A DNA stretch of 64,000 bases from Parapristionchus giblindavisi. Lineage: Eukaryota > Nematoda > Chromadorea > Rhabditida > Diplogasteridae. The DNA is taken from NCBI GenBank assembly GCA_943737045.1, contig CALSFV010000028.1, forward strand, positions 186,001 through 250,000, written 5' to 3'. Positions 32,044 to 45,700 of the stretch are shown here, piece by piece. The stretch's first letter is position 1. Every line of letters starts with the position of its first letter. The position numbers and the translations under genes were made by a program. Below the pieces are notes generated by a model. The model searched no databases, was not told the DNA's origin, and saw only the letters and a list, made by a program, of their open reading frames with translations.

Positions 32044-33101
32044 GTTCTTCTTACATACGAGATTCTTACACTCATTGTCAGTGAAGTCAGTCAGTTAGAG
32101 TTGTGCATTTTGAGTTGATAAAATGCACCTTAATTCAATATAAAGTATGTAATTTTCCTAAGTTCAAGGCTCACTGTTTCTGCTTATGGCTTGGAACTTG
32201 GGCATAAAGTGATGTGACCTGATCGCGACGCAAATCGTCATGTCTGCACCTTCGTTAAATAACGTAAGTTCGGTAAAATGACTTCAAAATTATGGTAGCA
32301 AGAACAGGGCTTGAACTAACGTTACCATGATAATATTGATTTTGTTCCTTTTTAGATCTGATTAGAGAATTAGTATGTAGATGATGTTTAATTTTTTCAC
32401 GCGAAAGCCTTTTTCTCACATATATGTAAATAACTCAAGAGAGGAGACGATCAATAAGAGTGCCAGAGATATACCGTAACCCAAGTAGGAAACAATCGTT
32501 CCAAGAACCCCCGCGCCATCCCATAAGACAAGAATAAATGTGACTACGGTACCATATGCAACACAGAGATCTTTACTTTAAATATGTACGTAAACACAGT
32601 TACTTAAAGCCTACTTCAAGTGACAGAATATTTGACGAAATGCATTACATTATACACACCTCTTGAAGTATACTTACACGTCAATTTGAGGTGGGAATGA
32701 TAAGTATTTGGTACGAGAGTAGCCAGCCACAGTAACAATGTGTCTCTATGTTTAGAGAGAAAGTCTACGCGAGATAGCACGTGGATCAGAGAGAGTGCGA
32801 GGAGGGTTGATCGATAGAATACTTCTGCGTTTTACCAGCAATTGTACATTAACAAGTACATTTTATACGGACAATGTACTGTATTTTTTCATGTTAAAAC
32901 CATGTGTCAATAATACTTGTGAATAATGAGGCTCATGAGGATGTGCTTTTCAAGGATAGTAGAATCTTTTATCACGCAAATAAATTCTTTCATTGTATAT
33001 CCAAAAGTTCAATAATGGTTGGATGAGAACCGGACATATTCGACAGACAACTACATATGTCAGACGGTATTGTGAGATAGTTCTCATCCGACTACATATT
33101 C

Positions 33102-35297
33102 TTATACACACTCAATATTGTCATAACGTCCAGTAAGTTCACTGTCCGTATAGAAACGTTCGCCGCCAGGGAAGAAGACTCGATTAAGTTTTCCGCCCGG
33201 AACTGTTTTATAGAGATGGCTAACAATTGTTATTAAGCCCTCCCAATTAATATATTTCTTGTAATACATTGTCTTGTTGTTGTTGCAGGAAAGGACGCAT
33301 TTGGAGGACACGAAGTCGTCTACAATTAAAATCATAATATTATTAATTATATTATTCTTAAAAATATTGGAAACGCATTTTGAGCATGCAAATGTGTACC
33401 TGATACAGAATCTGGTATATCACAATAGAAGCATCCAATATATTTCGCATCGTGAGTGGCTACAAAAGACTCAGTGCTACTTTGCCATAATCCCGAGCTC
33501 GAACAAGTTGGTGTAGCAGATAGCTGAATATATTGTATATATATATCAGAAAATTGATCACATTGAGTTGCGCCGGCCCTTTCTTGATTCTCTGGCTCTC
33601 ATATATCTAATTTAATTTATTTCGTTATACTCTAGAATTTCAAAACTTAAAGTCTACTTAATATGTCACTTATTCGAATTATTCAGTTTTTTTAAAGTCT
33701 GCTTCAAGTGAACGAACATTTGAAGACATGCATTACAGTATATACTCACTTGAATTAGACTTTAATTAGAAGTCTCCTCTTATCTCAGTTTTGAAATAAC
33801 AGAATGAAATCGAAAAGCCTCACTATTCCAAGTGCGATATCATTCCCAACAGTTGTCATAACAGCTCTCATGTGTGTCTCTACACAGGTTGGTGTGCATC
33901 CGTCAAAAGTGGCATCGAGTGCTCCAGGGAACGAGTCCAAAGAACATCCTCCACTACACTGATTGCACATCGCATATTCGTGTTCTTCACCCTTGTCAGC
34001 GACCCATTGCCCTCTTCCATTACAAGTTAATGTGGCGGTATCAAGCCGAGAACTGGTGCCGTCTTCATTTATTTTGACGAAGATATCTGATAAAATGATA
34101 AGAATTATTGGCAGTATACGCTTTTCCCCCGTTCTTACTATCGCATGTTGCAGGTTTACCACACTGATCCGCTCCTCCGTCTACTTTTAAACTGTCATAG
34201 TTGCTTCCATCGAAAGATATTGGACATTCCTGGCATGCTTAAAATGAAATATAGTAATAGTGAGATTCAATCTCCGGGCGTAGGGAAAATTTGCTCTTTC
34301 TAGAAATAATTTGTCATTAGTTAAGAATGGTATGTAATAGGGTTGTGCGGAAAATTTTTCTGATTTTCAAGTCACTTTTCGGAATTTAAAAAAAAAACTG
34401 GGGAAAGTTGTGGATAATAATAGATTTAAAAAAGCAAAAATACATATTATCAGAGCAAAATTCAAAGTTTTTTAGTCATTTTTTGTCAGACCGGGTATAT
34501 TTCTCATGCTCGCTAATAATGAACAACAATGTGTGCATTCCATTCCAACGACTCTTTAAAAAACTCTAACGATTTTCCGCGTTTTTTGTTTATTTGCATC
34601 TGTGGTCGTATACATGAGCAACGGGAAAATCGATTTCCGGTATAATGTGACATCATCAACGTACTCGGAGGCGCTTTCCAAATATCCTCCGCCCACGCTA
34701 ATGAAGTCACATTTTCCCGGAAAACGGTTCATGCATACGGCCACTGAATGATTTTTTATTTTATTCGCTGTTACACGATTTTTGTTCTTACAATGTTTTG
34801 TATTGTTTCCGAACGTAAATGTTAGATAAAGAGCTTTGTTTTCACAAGAAAATTTTTCTGAAATTTTCCGGTTTTTTTCCCGGTGCGCTTTTCTCCCTGT
34901 ATTTTTGACCGGAACCGTTTCCGGATTTGTTCCAGAGATGCATTTTCCGCACAAACCTGGCAATTAATAGCATTACTCATAGAGATCAAAGCAAATTAAT
35001 AAATATAAAATTAATAAATAAATCAATAAATCGATACCGCATCCCGCTTCGAGGGCTCCATTAAATACTTGAGCTTCGCCTTCACAATTCATGCCTAACC
35101 ACTTTCCGTTACTCAAACAGATTGCATTGTCGTATGCAATTATATTGCTATCGATCTGGAATGAGACGTTGAATCGTTTTAGAGTGCCACCGCAACCTAA
35201 AAAACCCCTATTCCTACCACCCACTTTCCCGATTCTCTTATTCACTTATTTATTCTTTGTTGTTTCAAATGTTGTCACATCTTTATTGGATGTATGA

Positions 35298-35333
<36 letters not shown>

Positions 35334-36872
35334 GTGAAACTCCCCGATCTTGCCAAACTCTCTCGTAGACAATGACAACAGGAGAGCATTGTCAGATCCT
35401 TTTAGTGCAATAAATACATCTTATCACACCACACGTTCTTTCGCATATTTCCACATTTCGAGATTAATGTCATGTTTTTTTTTGATAAATAAAATAGAAT
35501 AAACTATGCTCAACCTTCAATTGTCCTAGTGGGCAACTCTTCACAAGGTTGTCATCAACACAACTTGTCTTAGGTGCTTTTAGTCCATCAGAGAGAGTGA
35601 ATGGACATGTATTAGCACAGACAGGTCCGGAACATTGAACAATGATATCTGATCCGAACCATGCAACCTGGAATAATGGAATATTGTTCTACTGAATATT
35701 GAATATTGATGGTGTACCTATTTCATTTTCGCTTCTCATTATCACTAGAAAATCGTTAAAGCTGCTTATGTGTGTTTTTCAAACGTTAGCCAAAATGGTG
35801 AAAGTGCACTGAAACTTGGTCATAAAGCAAATCGACCATATAGAATGAATAGAATGCAAATTCGCTATTAAATTTCGGCACCACTGACCGCTGACAAAAA
35901 TGTTTTTGCGCCACTGTCCAGTAGAGATCCGCAATCGGGCGGTCGTTCAGAAATGATTTCTCACTTATGAATGAGAAATCGCGCGCACGGTATTAATATT
36001 ATAATTAAAAAAAAAAGATTCGTGCAACATCGCGCAGTCGACTCATTCTCATTTATTTCCATTGAAATAGCGGTTAAAAACAGTCGATATAAAGCCAGAA
36101 AATGGTTTGAAAATGATGCCCAAATGCGCGACTTTGCACGAAATTAAGAGTCAAAATCGCGCAGAATGACTTCATCATTTTAACGTCGAACATTGGCCGA
36201 CCGGTCGTGCAATTGCAGGAATGCGGATCTTTACTGTCCATTGACAAATCGCAGCGGAATCACTTACTGAGAGGTCACAGTTGAATCCGAACCAGTCACT
36301 TCCAATGCACAGAAGATTCTGATAAGATTTGTTCTGACCCTGAAATGAAAAAAAATTACATGTAAATAATTGACATTGTGAGAACAATGTCATAGTTTTC
36401 ATTGTGTTTCGGATTTTCCATTTTTTGCTTTCATTTAATACTTGATATTTGATCTTTAGATACTTGATCTTTAACATTTGATCTTTGATCTTTGATCTTT
36501 CAAACCTGCAGTATTTGGATGTTCCCATCATCATCACATGACAGTCTCTGGTTCTCGCCAGAGGGTGCACAGATCGAGTTTCCAGCTGGGTCAGTATATG
36601 TGCACCCACCACATGATGAACTCGCTATAATAATGGAATTGATAAAAAAATACAAGATAGATCCGAGCTAATTTCAAACTCCACTGTGGCAAGGCTTGCT
36701 CGCTGTCTTTGTAAATGAGAGAGTATTGAGAGAGCGGACAGTTTCGAATTAGCTCGGGGTGTGCCTGCCAGGTCTAGTAATGCTTAGAGCATACATAGAA
36801 ACACATTGCAAATAGCTTACCCGCTACAGTAACCACGACGGACATAACTAGAAACAGGCGAGAAGGTATCAT
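33102..36872 (-). CDS. Cys-rich secreted protein, copy C (405 aa)
   Basis: Exons: e1 36821-36872, e2 36506-36624, e3 36268-36339, e4 35515-35667, e5 35038-35155, e6 34139-34237, e7 33824-34086, e8 33400-33523, e9 33102-33319. Every exon has the same length and phase as in copy B, so the protein is also 405 residues. Exons 1-3, 8 and 9 appear identical to B. Differences cluster in e4 (VAWFGSDIIVQC against VASFGSDISVQC in B), e5 and the start of e7 (IFVKINEDGTSS against NFVKINEDGSSS). Intron 4 carries a LINE-like 3' end insertion (35196-35332) and lacks the M2 element of B and D. It has the same signal peptide and TATA box as B. Function unknown; a secreted disulphide-rich protein is inferred. 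Confidence 0.85.
35196..35332 (+). mobile_element. LINE-like 3' end with (AAAT)n tail in copy C intron 4
   Basis: An extra segment relative to B and D: CCTAAAAAACCCCTATTCC to GATGTATGATAAATAAA with about ten AAAT repeats. The stretch before the tail resembles the 3' end after the reverse-transcriptase fragment of the giant palindrome (ATGTATGAATAAATAAA). Confidence 0.65.
36663..36767. mobile_element. MITE family M1 in copy C intron 1
   Basis: The duplicated counterpart of 31268-31372. Confidence 0.8.
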
Positions 36873-36905
36873 GATAACCTCTTCTCACATTCAAGCGATC
36901 AACTG

Positions 36906-36916
36906 CCTTATATACA
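36906..36916 (-). promoter_or_regulatory. TATA box of copy C
   Basis: TGTATATAAGG on the minus strand, 34 nt upstream of the start codon, as in copy B. Confidence 0.7.
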
Positions 36917-37617
36917 CGATCTGCCGCTAGAATATGTTAATCAACTTCAATATGTTTCATTCTGTAATCTTTCTCAGTCGTGTCTACCACCTCCCGTATA
37001 GATATGGTCTCTATCATATATAGTGTATCTTCGCCTACCATCGATAATCCTCCATCGTGGTTTATCATTTCTCTCGAAACGTTTACACTATCAAACGAAA
37101 AAGAGTGTGCATAATCTAATATTTGCTAAAATAAGTTCGGGGTGTGCCTTTAAGTATTTGCGGATTTGAATGACCTAATAAGAAGAAAACTTATATATTA
37201 TAAATACATAAAATATAAAATAAATATAAATATTATAAATATTATAAATATCATAAAATAAATATAAATATTATTCTTCTTACATATGAGATTCTTACAA
37301 TCATTGTCAGTGAACATTTTAAAAAACCGTAGAGTTGTGCATTTTGAGTTAATAAAATGTACCTTAATTCAATATAAAGTATGTAATTTTCCTAAGTTCA
37401 AGGCTCACTGTTTCTGCTTATGGCTTGGAACTTGGGCATAAAGTGATGTGACCTGATCGCGACGCAAATCGTCATGTCTGCACCTTCGTTAAATAACGTA
37501 AGTTCGGTAAAATGACTTCAAAATTATGGTAACAAGAACAGGGCTTGAACTAACGTTACCATGATAATATTGATTTTGTTCCCTTTTTAGATCTGATTAG
37601 AGAATTAGTATGTAGAT

Positions 37618-38990
37618 TAGGGTGGCGAGAATCAGTCACTAGTCACTAGTCCTAGTGACAGTCTCTCTCTACTCAACCGAGAGAGGCACATTTACGACCT
37701 CTCGCGCGACGGTTAGTAGTGATGAGGTCATCAAAACATTAGTGAGTAATTTTAGCTACTCTTTTTCTACTCCTTTTGGGTTTTCTCGGATATAAGTAAT
37801 CGAAATTTGCAAATCTGAATATTTTTGGAATCTACAAGCAAAGGGTTATTCAACAAGCCTAAAATTGACTGTCAAAGATAACTTTTAAATTTCGTCGAAT
37901 TCTCATGTTATGCATTCCAGCACTCCCGATAAGATGGATAGGAAGACTATTATAATATCATTTATGATTATCATGTTATTAAAGTCATTCGAACCACAAT
38001 TAAAACTCTTCCTTGTCGTCATTTAACCTCTTGCATAGTGATAGACTCCGCCCACAATCGTCATAAACAACCAAGCGGCGTCTATAATCTTCTTTGACAT
38101 CCAATTTTAGGCTTGTTGGATAGCCCTTGACTTGTAGATTCCAAAAATATACGGATTTGCACATTTTGATTACTTACAAGGAGACTCTCACAACTTAATT
38201 TGGCGATGAGATATGTGTTATAGTTCATTTGAAAGCCCTTTTTCTGTAGATTACGAATATGTACTTTAAAAATGCAAAAGAGTTCTGTGCACGGACTTAA
38301 AGCCTCTCAAATGTTGAACAATTGCCACCTCGCAATGATGCGCACACTGGTGGGTTAGTTCTACGCGTTATTTCTGCGAGCAAGTATTGGCCCAGAGATA
38401 AAGATGAGTTATTACGATATATCTGAAGAACTTGGTTAGGCTAGACCCATGAAAGATGTTTAACAACAGTGTGAAACTACTACAAAAGAATGAAGAAGGT
38501 TCCCTACAGCCTATTCAAGTGCATTCTCGTCGACGCTTGCAACTCACTATTGGAAGGAAAAACTGGGGAAACGGAAAACGAGGACCACTAGCTAGCTCTA
38601 CCACCACTAGCTCGCAGAAATAACACGGCGACCTAGCCTACCAGTGCGCGCATCATTGCGAGGTGGCAATTGCTACTAAATTTGACATGCTTTAGTCCGT
38701 GCACAGACCTCTTTTGCATTTTTAAAGCACATATTCTTAATCTACAGAAAAAGGGCTTTCAAATGAACTATAACACATATCGCATCGCCAAATTAAGTTG
38801 TGAGAGTCTCCTTGTTAGAGCCGAGAAAAAGCAAAAAGAGTAGAAAAAGAGTAATTTTGCTACTCAACCGTGACCCCAACGCACGGCTGCCACGGGGGAC
38901 AGAAGAGTAGCAGAGAGAGTGGAAAAAATTACGCACTAGTTGGAGAGAGAGAATAATTAGTGACTAGTTACTGGTTCTCGCCACCCTAAC
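37618..38990. mobile_element. Foldback-type element with GTAGAT target duplication
   Basis: A 1.37-kb insertion in the intergenic block of unit D. The ends TAGGGTGGCGAGAATCAGTC and the complement of GTTACTGGTTCTCGCCACCC form inverted repeats. GTAGAT flanks both sides (37612-37617, 38991-38996), and units B and C show the single uninterrupted GTAGAT. Two further inverted-repeat pairs lie inside: about 37795-37880 with 38085-38175, and 38175-38355 with 38640-38815. No coding capacity was found. Confidence 0.9.
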
Positions 38991-39758
38991 GTAGATGATG
39001 TTTAATTTTTTCACGCGAAAGCCTTTTTCTCATGTATATGTAAATAACTCAAGAGAGGAGACGATCAATAAGCGTGCCAGAGAAATATCGTAACCCAAGT
39101 AGGAAACAATCGTGCCAAGAACCCCGCGCCATCCCATAAGACAAGACTAAATGTGACTACGGTACCATATGCAACACAGAGATATTTACTTTAAATATGT
39201 ACGTAAAAAAGTTACTTAAAGCCTACTTCAAGTGACAGAATATTTGACGAAATGCATTGCGTCCAAATGTGCCCCGCAGCGGCGCGCAGCGCAGAATGTG
39301 TACAAAACACGACCGGGCTGTACTGTACACCTCTTGAAGTATACTGACACGTCAAGTTGAAGTGGGAATGATAAGTATTTGGTACGAGAGTAGCCAGCCA
39401 CAGTAACAATGAGTTTCTATGTTTAGAAAGAAAGTCTACGCGAGATAGCACGTGGATCAGAGAGAGTGCGAGGAGGGTTGATCGATAGAATGCTTCTGCG
39501 TTTTACCAGCAATTGAACATTAACAAGTACATTTTATACGGACAATGTACTGTATTTTTTCATGTTAAAGCCATGTGTCAATAATACTTGTGAATAATGA
39601 GGATCATGAGGATGTGCTTTTCAAGGATAGTAGAATCTTTTATCACGCAAAGAAATTGTTTCCGATGGTGCAATATTGGTCGGATGAGAACCGGACAAAT
39701 TCGACACTGTTATGTCAGAGACGGTATTGTGAGATAGTTCTCATCCCTCTACATAATC

Positions 39759-42700
39759 TTATGCACACTCAATATCGTAATAATGTCCAGTAAGTTCACT
39801 GTCAGAATAGAAACGTTCGCCGCCCGGGAAGAAGACTCGATTAAGTTTTCCGCCCGGAACTGTTTTATAGAGATGGCTAACAATTGTTACTAAGCCATCC
39901 CAATTAACATATTTCTTGTAGTACATTGTCTTGTTGTTGTTGCAGGAAAGGACGCATTTGGAGGACACGAAGTCGTCTACAATTAAAATCATAATATTAT
40001 TAATTATATTATTCTTAAAAATATTGGAAACGCATTTTGAGCATGCGAATGTGTACCTGATACAGAATCTGGTATATCACAATAGAAGCATCCAATATAT
40101 TTGGCATCGTGAGTGCCTACAAAAGACTCAGTGCTGCTTTGCCATAATCCCGAGCTCGAACAAGTTGGTGTAGCAGATAGCTGAATATATTGTATATATA
40201 TATCAGAAAATTGATCACATTGAGTTGCGCCGGCCCTTTCTTGATTCTCTGGCTCTCATATATCTAATTTAATTTATTTCGTTATACTCTAGAATTTCAA
40301 AACTTAAAGATGGTGGCCCGCGAATGTTCAGATAAATCACTACACCCCTCTTGTGCGAATGCAAAGTGATATGCGAAGAGTTAGAATAGCCTCTCATCTA
40401 TCCCATAACGCAGTGGTAAACGTTCAGACTCGTTACCCGTTTGACGCAAGTTCGAAACCTATTGCCGAATTTCCTTAATTTTCAAAAAGCGCGCCCTTCC
40501 CTGAACCGGGCCTGATGGTTTATTAACGTTTCTAGCGATCAATAGACTAAATCAGCACAAAATAAATAGTGTACTGTACGTAGAATAACTTTTGCTACCT
40601 TTCTGTCTTCACAGTTTGTTCACGAAAATATTCGTGGGACACCACCTTTAAAGTCTACTTAATATGTCACTTATTCGAATTATTCAGTTTTTTTTAAGTC
40701 TGCTTCAAGTGAACGAACATTTGAAGACATGCATTACAGTATATACTCACTTGAATTAGACTTTAATTAGAAGTCTCCTCTTATCTCAGTTTTGAAATAA
40801 CAGAATAAAATCGAAAACCCTCACTATTCCAAGTGCGATATCATTCCCAACAGTTGTCATAACAGCTCTCATGTGTGTCTCTACACAAGTTGGTGTGCAT
40901 CCGTCAAAAGTGGCATCGAGAGCTCCAGGGAACGAGTCCAAAGAACATCCTCCACTACACTGATTGCACATCGCATATTCGTGTTCCTCATCGTTGTCAT
41001 CGACCCATTGTCCTCTTCCATTACAAGTTAATGTAGCAGTATCAAGCCGAGAACTGGAGCCGTCTTCATTTATTTTGACGAAGTTATCTGATAAAATTAT
41101 AAGAATTATTGCCAGTATACGCTTTTCCCCCGTTCTTACTATCGCATGTTGCAGGTTTACCACAGTGATCCGCTCCTCCGTCTACTTTTAAACTGTCATA
41201 GTTGCTTCCATCGAAAGATATTGGACATTCCTGGCATGCTTAAAATGAAATATAGTAATAGTGAGATTCAATCTCCGGGCGTAGGGAAAATTTGCTCTTT
41301 CTAGAAATAATTTGTCATTAGTTAAGTTATGTAATAGGGTTGTGCGGAAAATTTTTCTGATTTTCAAGTCACTTTTCGGAATTATGAAAAAAAAAACTGC
41401 GGAAAGTTGTGGATAATAATAGATTTAAAAAAGCAAAAATACATATTATCAGAGCAAAATTTAAAGTTTTTTAGTCATTTTTTGTCAGACCGGGTATATT
41501 TCTCATCCATGCTCGCTAATAATGAACAACAATGTGTGCATTCCATTCCAACGACTCTTTAAAAAACTCCAACGAATTTCCGCGTTTTTGTGTATTTGCA
41601 TCTGTGGTCGTATACATGAACAACGGGAAAACCGTTTTCCGGTATAATGTGACATCATCAGCGTACTCGGAGGCGCTTTCCAAATATCCTCCGCCCACGC
41701 AAATGAAGTCACATTTTCCCGGAAAACGGTTCATGCACACCGCTACTGAATGATTTTTTATTTTATTCGCTGTTACACGATTTTTGTTCTTACAATGTTT
41801 TGTATGGTTTCCGAACGTAAATGTTAGATAAAGAGCTTTGTTTTCAGAAGAAAATGCATTTTTCTGAAATTTTCCGGTTTTCCGTTTTTCTCCCTGTATT
41901 TTTGACCGGAACCGTTTTCCGGATTTTTCCAAAGATGTATTTTCCGCACAAACCTGGCAATTAATAGCATTACTCATATAGATCAAAGTATGCTAATTAA
42001 GAGAAAATTAATATTAAATCAATAATTCGATACCGCATCCCGCTTCTAGTGTTCCGTTAAATATTTGAGCTTCGCCTTCACAATTCATGCCTAACCACTT
42101 TCCGTTGCTCAAACAGATCGCATTGTCGTATGTAGTTATGCTATTATCGATCTGGAATGAGACGTTGAATCGTTTTAAAGGGAGCGTAACCTCACTCAAT
42201 GGTCTCTTCGACACGCAGTGCTATCTCGTTGTTAGAGAACAGAGAAATAGTGTGCGCAATGAAGAGACCATTGAGTGAGGTTACGCTCCATTTAAAGTGC
42301 CACCGCAAGCTAATGTGAAACTCCCCGCTCTTGCCAAACTCTCTCGTAGTCAATGAAAGCGAGAGAGCATTGTCAGATCCTTTTCTAAAGTGCAATAAAT
42401 AGCTTATCACAAGTAGTATAGGTCAGCTTGACCGCCATTTTAGCTCCGCCCCTTTTTGGGGGCGGAGCCTGTGGCAGCCAATCACCGTCGGCCACGCCCC
42501 CTTCAGGGGCGGAGCTTATCGATTTTTTTTTATATTGATTTTTTGTATCGATTTTTTATATTGATTTTTTGTAGATCAATCAAAATGATAATAATGATTG
42601 ACAACTCTTATCAGTCAATCAATAAAATCATCCTAATCAATTACTACAGTAATCAACAGTAATACAGTAATCATCAAGTACAGTACTTTACAGTACAAGT

Positions 42701-45700
42701 ACAGTACAAGTACAGTAATCAAATACAGTAATTTGAAAAAATCAATAATCATTACATTATCGATTTTTTGGTAGATCAATGATTCACATTATCGATTTTT
42801 GGTAGATCAATGATAAAATCAATCGAAATAATAAAATAAAGCAATTAACAAAGACTCACCACAGCAACACAACCGCACGGGGGACTGACGAGACTAGAGA
42901 CTAAACTAATTGTGGGCGGGGCCTCCTCCCATACATTGAAACTCACTCTGCTTCTCTATACCCTCTCTCTTTTACACTATCTCTACATCTAACTATAATA
43001 AATCATTTCGCAATTTACATATACCCGATTCTACAGTATACCACGGCCTCTCTCCCTCTACCTTCGTTTCTCTCTCGGAATCCCTCTCTTTGCCGACTAG
43101 AACAGAGGAGAAGGATAAGGACACCCTCTGCCTTCGTTTCTCCCCTCTCCCTAGCCTTTTTGCGGTATCTATCTCTAATCCACTGATACATCTTACACCC
43201 TCTCTCTAAGCTCTTGTCTCTCTTCCTCTACTGAGTTCAACGAAGTCTCTCTCTACTGACTACAACAGAGGATTAGGATAAGTTCACCCTCTGTCTTTGT
43301 TTCTTCCCCTCTCCCTAGCCTTTTTGCGGTATCTATCTCTAATCCACTGATAGATCTTGCACCCTCTCTCTCTAAGCTCTTGTGCGTCAAGAGAGGAGTG
43401 AAGGATAAGGATAAGAAGAAGAAGGACCCTATTTTATATTATCTCTACATCTAACTACAATAAATCATTTCGCAATTTACATATAACCGATTCTACAGTA
43501 TACCACGGCCTCTCTCCCTCTCCTTCGTTTCTCTCGGAATCCCTCTCTCTACCGACTAGAACAGAGGATTAGGAGAAGGTCACCCTCTGCCTTTATTTCT
43601 CCCCTCTCCCTAGCCTTTTTACGGTATCTCTATCCCTAATCCACTGATAAATCTTGCACTCCCTCTCTCTCTCTAAGCTCTTGTGCGACTGTCATGAGAG
43701 GAGTGAAGGATAAGGATAAGAAGAAGAAGAAGAAGGTACTTCTCCCGCAGGAGAGAGAGGTAGAGAGAGGTAGAGAGAGAGAGAGAGAGAGAGACTTCGT
43801 TGCACTCAGTAGAGAGAGAGAGAGAGAGTTCGTTGTAGTGAGTAGAGAGAGAAATCCTTCTCATAATCCTTTCTACGGAATGTAAAGATAGCGAGAGAGG
43901 AGAGGGAAGCCGGCTGTTCCTATAGACTCCTATTTACAGATAAGAGGGAGAAGGATAAGTACAAGGTTAAGGAGAAGGCTCTTCTTCTACAGAAGATGAT
44001 TAATTACTCTCATCCCTCTCTTCCTATTTACTAGTTTTACCATTCATTCCCATAACCAATCCCAACAACAAGAGATATAAATATAGGTTTACGATTTATT
44101 AAATACAAGTTGATCGAGACACATCAAAACAACACATAAAAAACCTTCTTCTCTATCAATAAAAACACTCTCATGAAATATCATCTTCTTTAGCAGAGCA
44201 TATGTCGAACATAAATATATTAAAGGAAACAATGAAAGGAAAAAGGTAAGAGTATACGGTGATCACTATAACTGTCACAATATCTCATTTTAATTAATTC
44301 TCTTCATCCAATTACTACATCGCCCTGACAATTAACATTCAAAGAGACAAGACATTCATTTTCTGTGAGCACATTCATAATGAAAAAAACCCAGCAGATA
44401 AATAGATAATATAAATATAATAAAATATAATAAATAGATAATAGATAATAGATGAAGCAGATAAAGCAGAATGAAACCATGATTTAACTAGTGATTACGT
44501 AATTAGGTTACTCCAACTGAAATTAGTAGAGATGAAGAATGGTAAACAAAAAAGGAAAGATGAGACGAGACCCTTCGTGTCTATCTCTGCCGAAAGGAAT
44601 AAAGAAGAGGGAGACGCTACTATAAAAACCACATAATGAGTAGAGATTTAGACTGTACACCTATATTCACAAAATGATTAATTACCCTTATATCTCTCTA
44701 TTCCTACTCACTAGTTCCATTCCCATATTTAATCAGAACAACAAGAGATATAAATATGCGTGTATGAATGATTAAAGACAAGTTGATCATCACATTGAAA
44801 CAAAGCATAAAATAAAACCACTCTCATGAAATATCGCATTATCATTAGCGATACATATAATACACATACATATATTTTAAAGTCAACAATGAATAATCGA
44901 CTGATTACAACCTATGATGATCAGTATATCTATTACAATACACCATTCTAATAAATTCTCCACTACGCTATCATGATAATAACAGTCAGAGAGATACAGC
45001 AGCCAAATCATTTATTCACTTTCTTTCATGACACCCATAATAAACGAACCCATTAAATATAAACTGAGACAATCCTAGTAAAATCTTAATCTAACTAGTG
45101 ATTACGTAATTAGGATATTCCAACTTATATTAGTAGTGATAAAGTTTTATATAAATACTCAAACCAGACAACTCGCGAGTACGTGAATATTTGGGCAGAT
45201 GGTATGGTAAGAGTCATCTCGTAATATGAGGAAGAGATTTAACCAGTGCACTGATATTCACAAAATGAATAATTACCCTTATCCCTCCCTACCTACTCAC
45301 TAGTTCTATCAACCATTCCCATATTCAATCACAACAACAAGAGAGATAAATATACGCTTATGAATGATTAAAGACAAGTTGATCGAGACAAGTTGAGCAT
45401 CACATTAAAACAATGCATAAAACAATGCTTTCTCTTTTCTACACGGTTGATTAAGTTTTATTACTTAGAGATAATTCTTAATTAGTCTTTATTAAGAATA
45501 AAGATGGAGACGGTTCATTCAGTTTTAGTAACTAAATCAGAAGAAGAATAACATGTACTATTCATAATAATTATAGTTGGCATGAACAGATTACAACAAA
45601 AATACATTACAATCAAATCTCAATATTCTAAACCGATCTTATATTATAATTTTAAGCGTTTTTACAGGAAAACGCGGTATATAATAATAGATAAATATCT

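Larger units (their letters stand above)
31553..36953. repeat. Tandem segmental duplication, unit C
   Basis: The second near-identical unit (see 26173-31552), containing gene copy C with its flank, the M4 copy at 31827-32043 and the conserved intergenic block. The junctions around 31552 and 36953 share GTTTCA followed by TAATCTTTCTC. Confidence 0.9.

Noticed and set aside
43673..43885. Open frames in the R1 array of the giant element
   Set aside because: Low-complexity CT/GA repeat translated in two frames; mirrored in the other arm.
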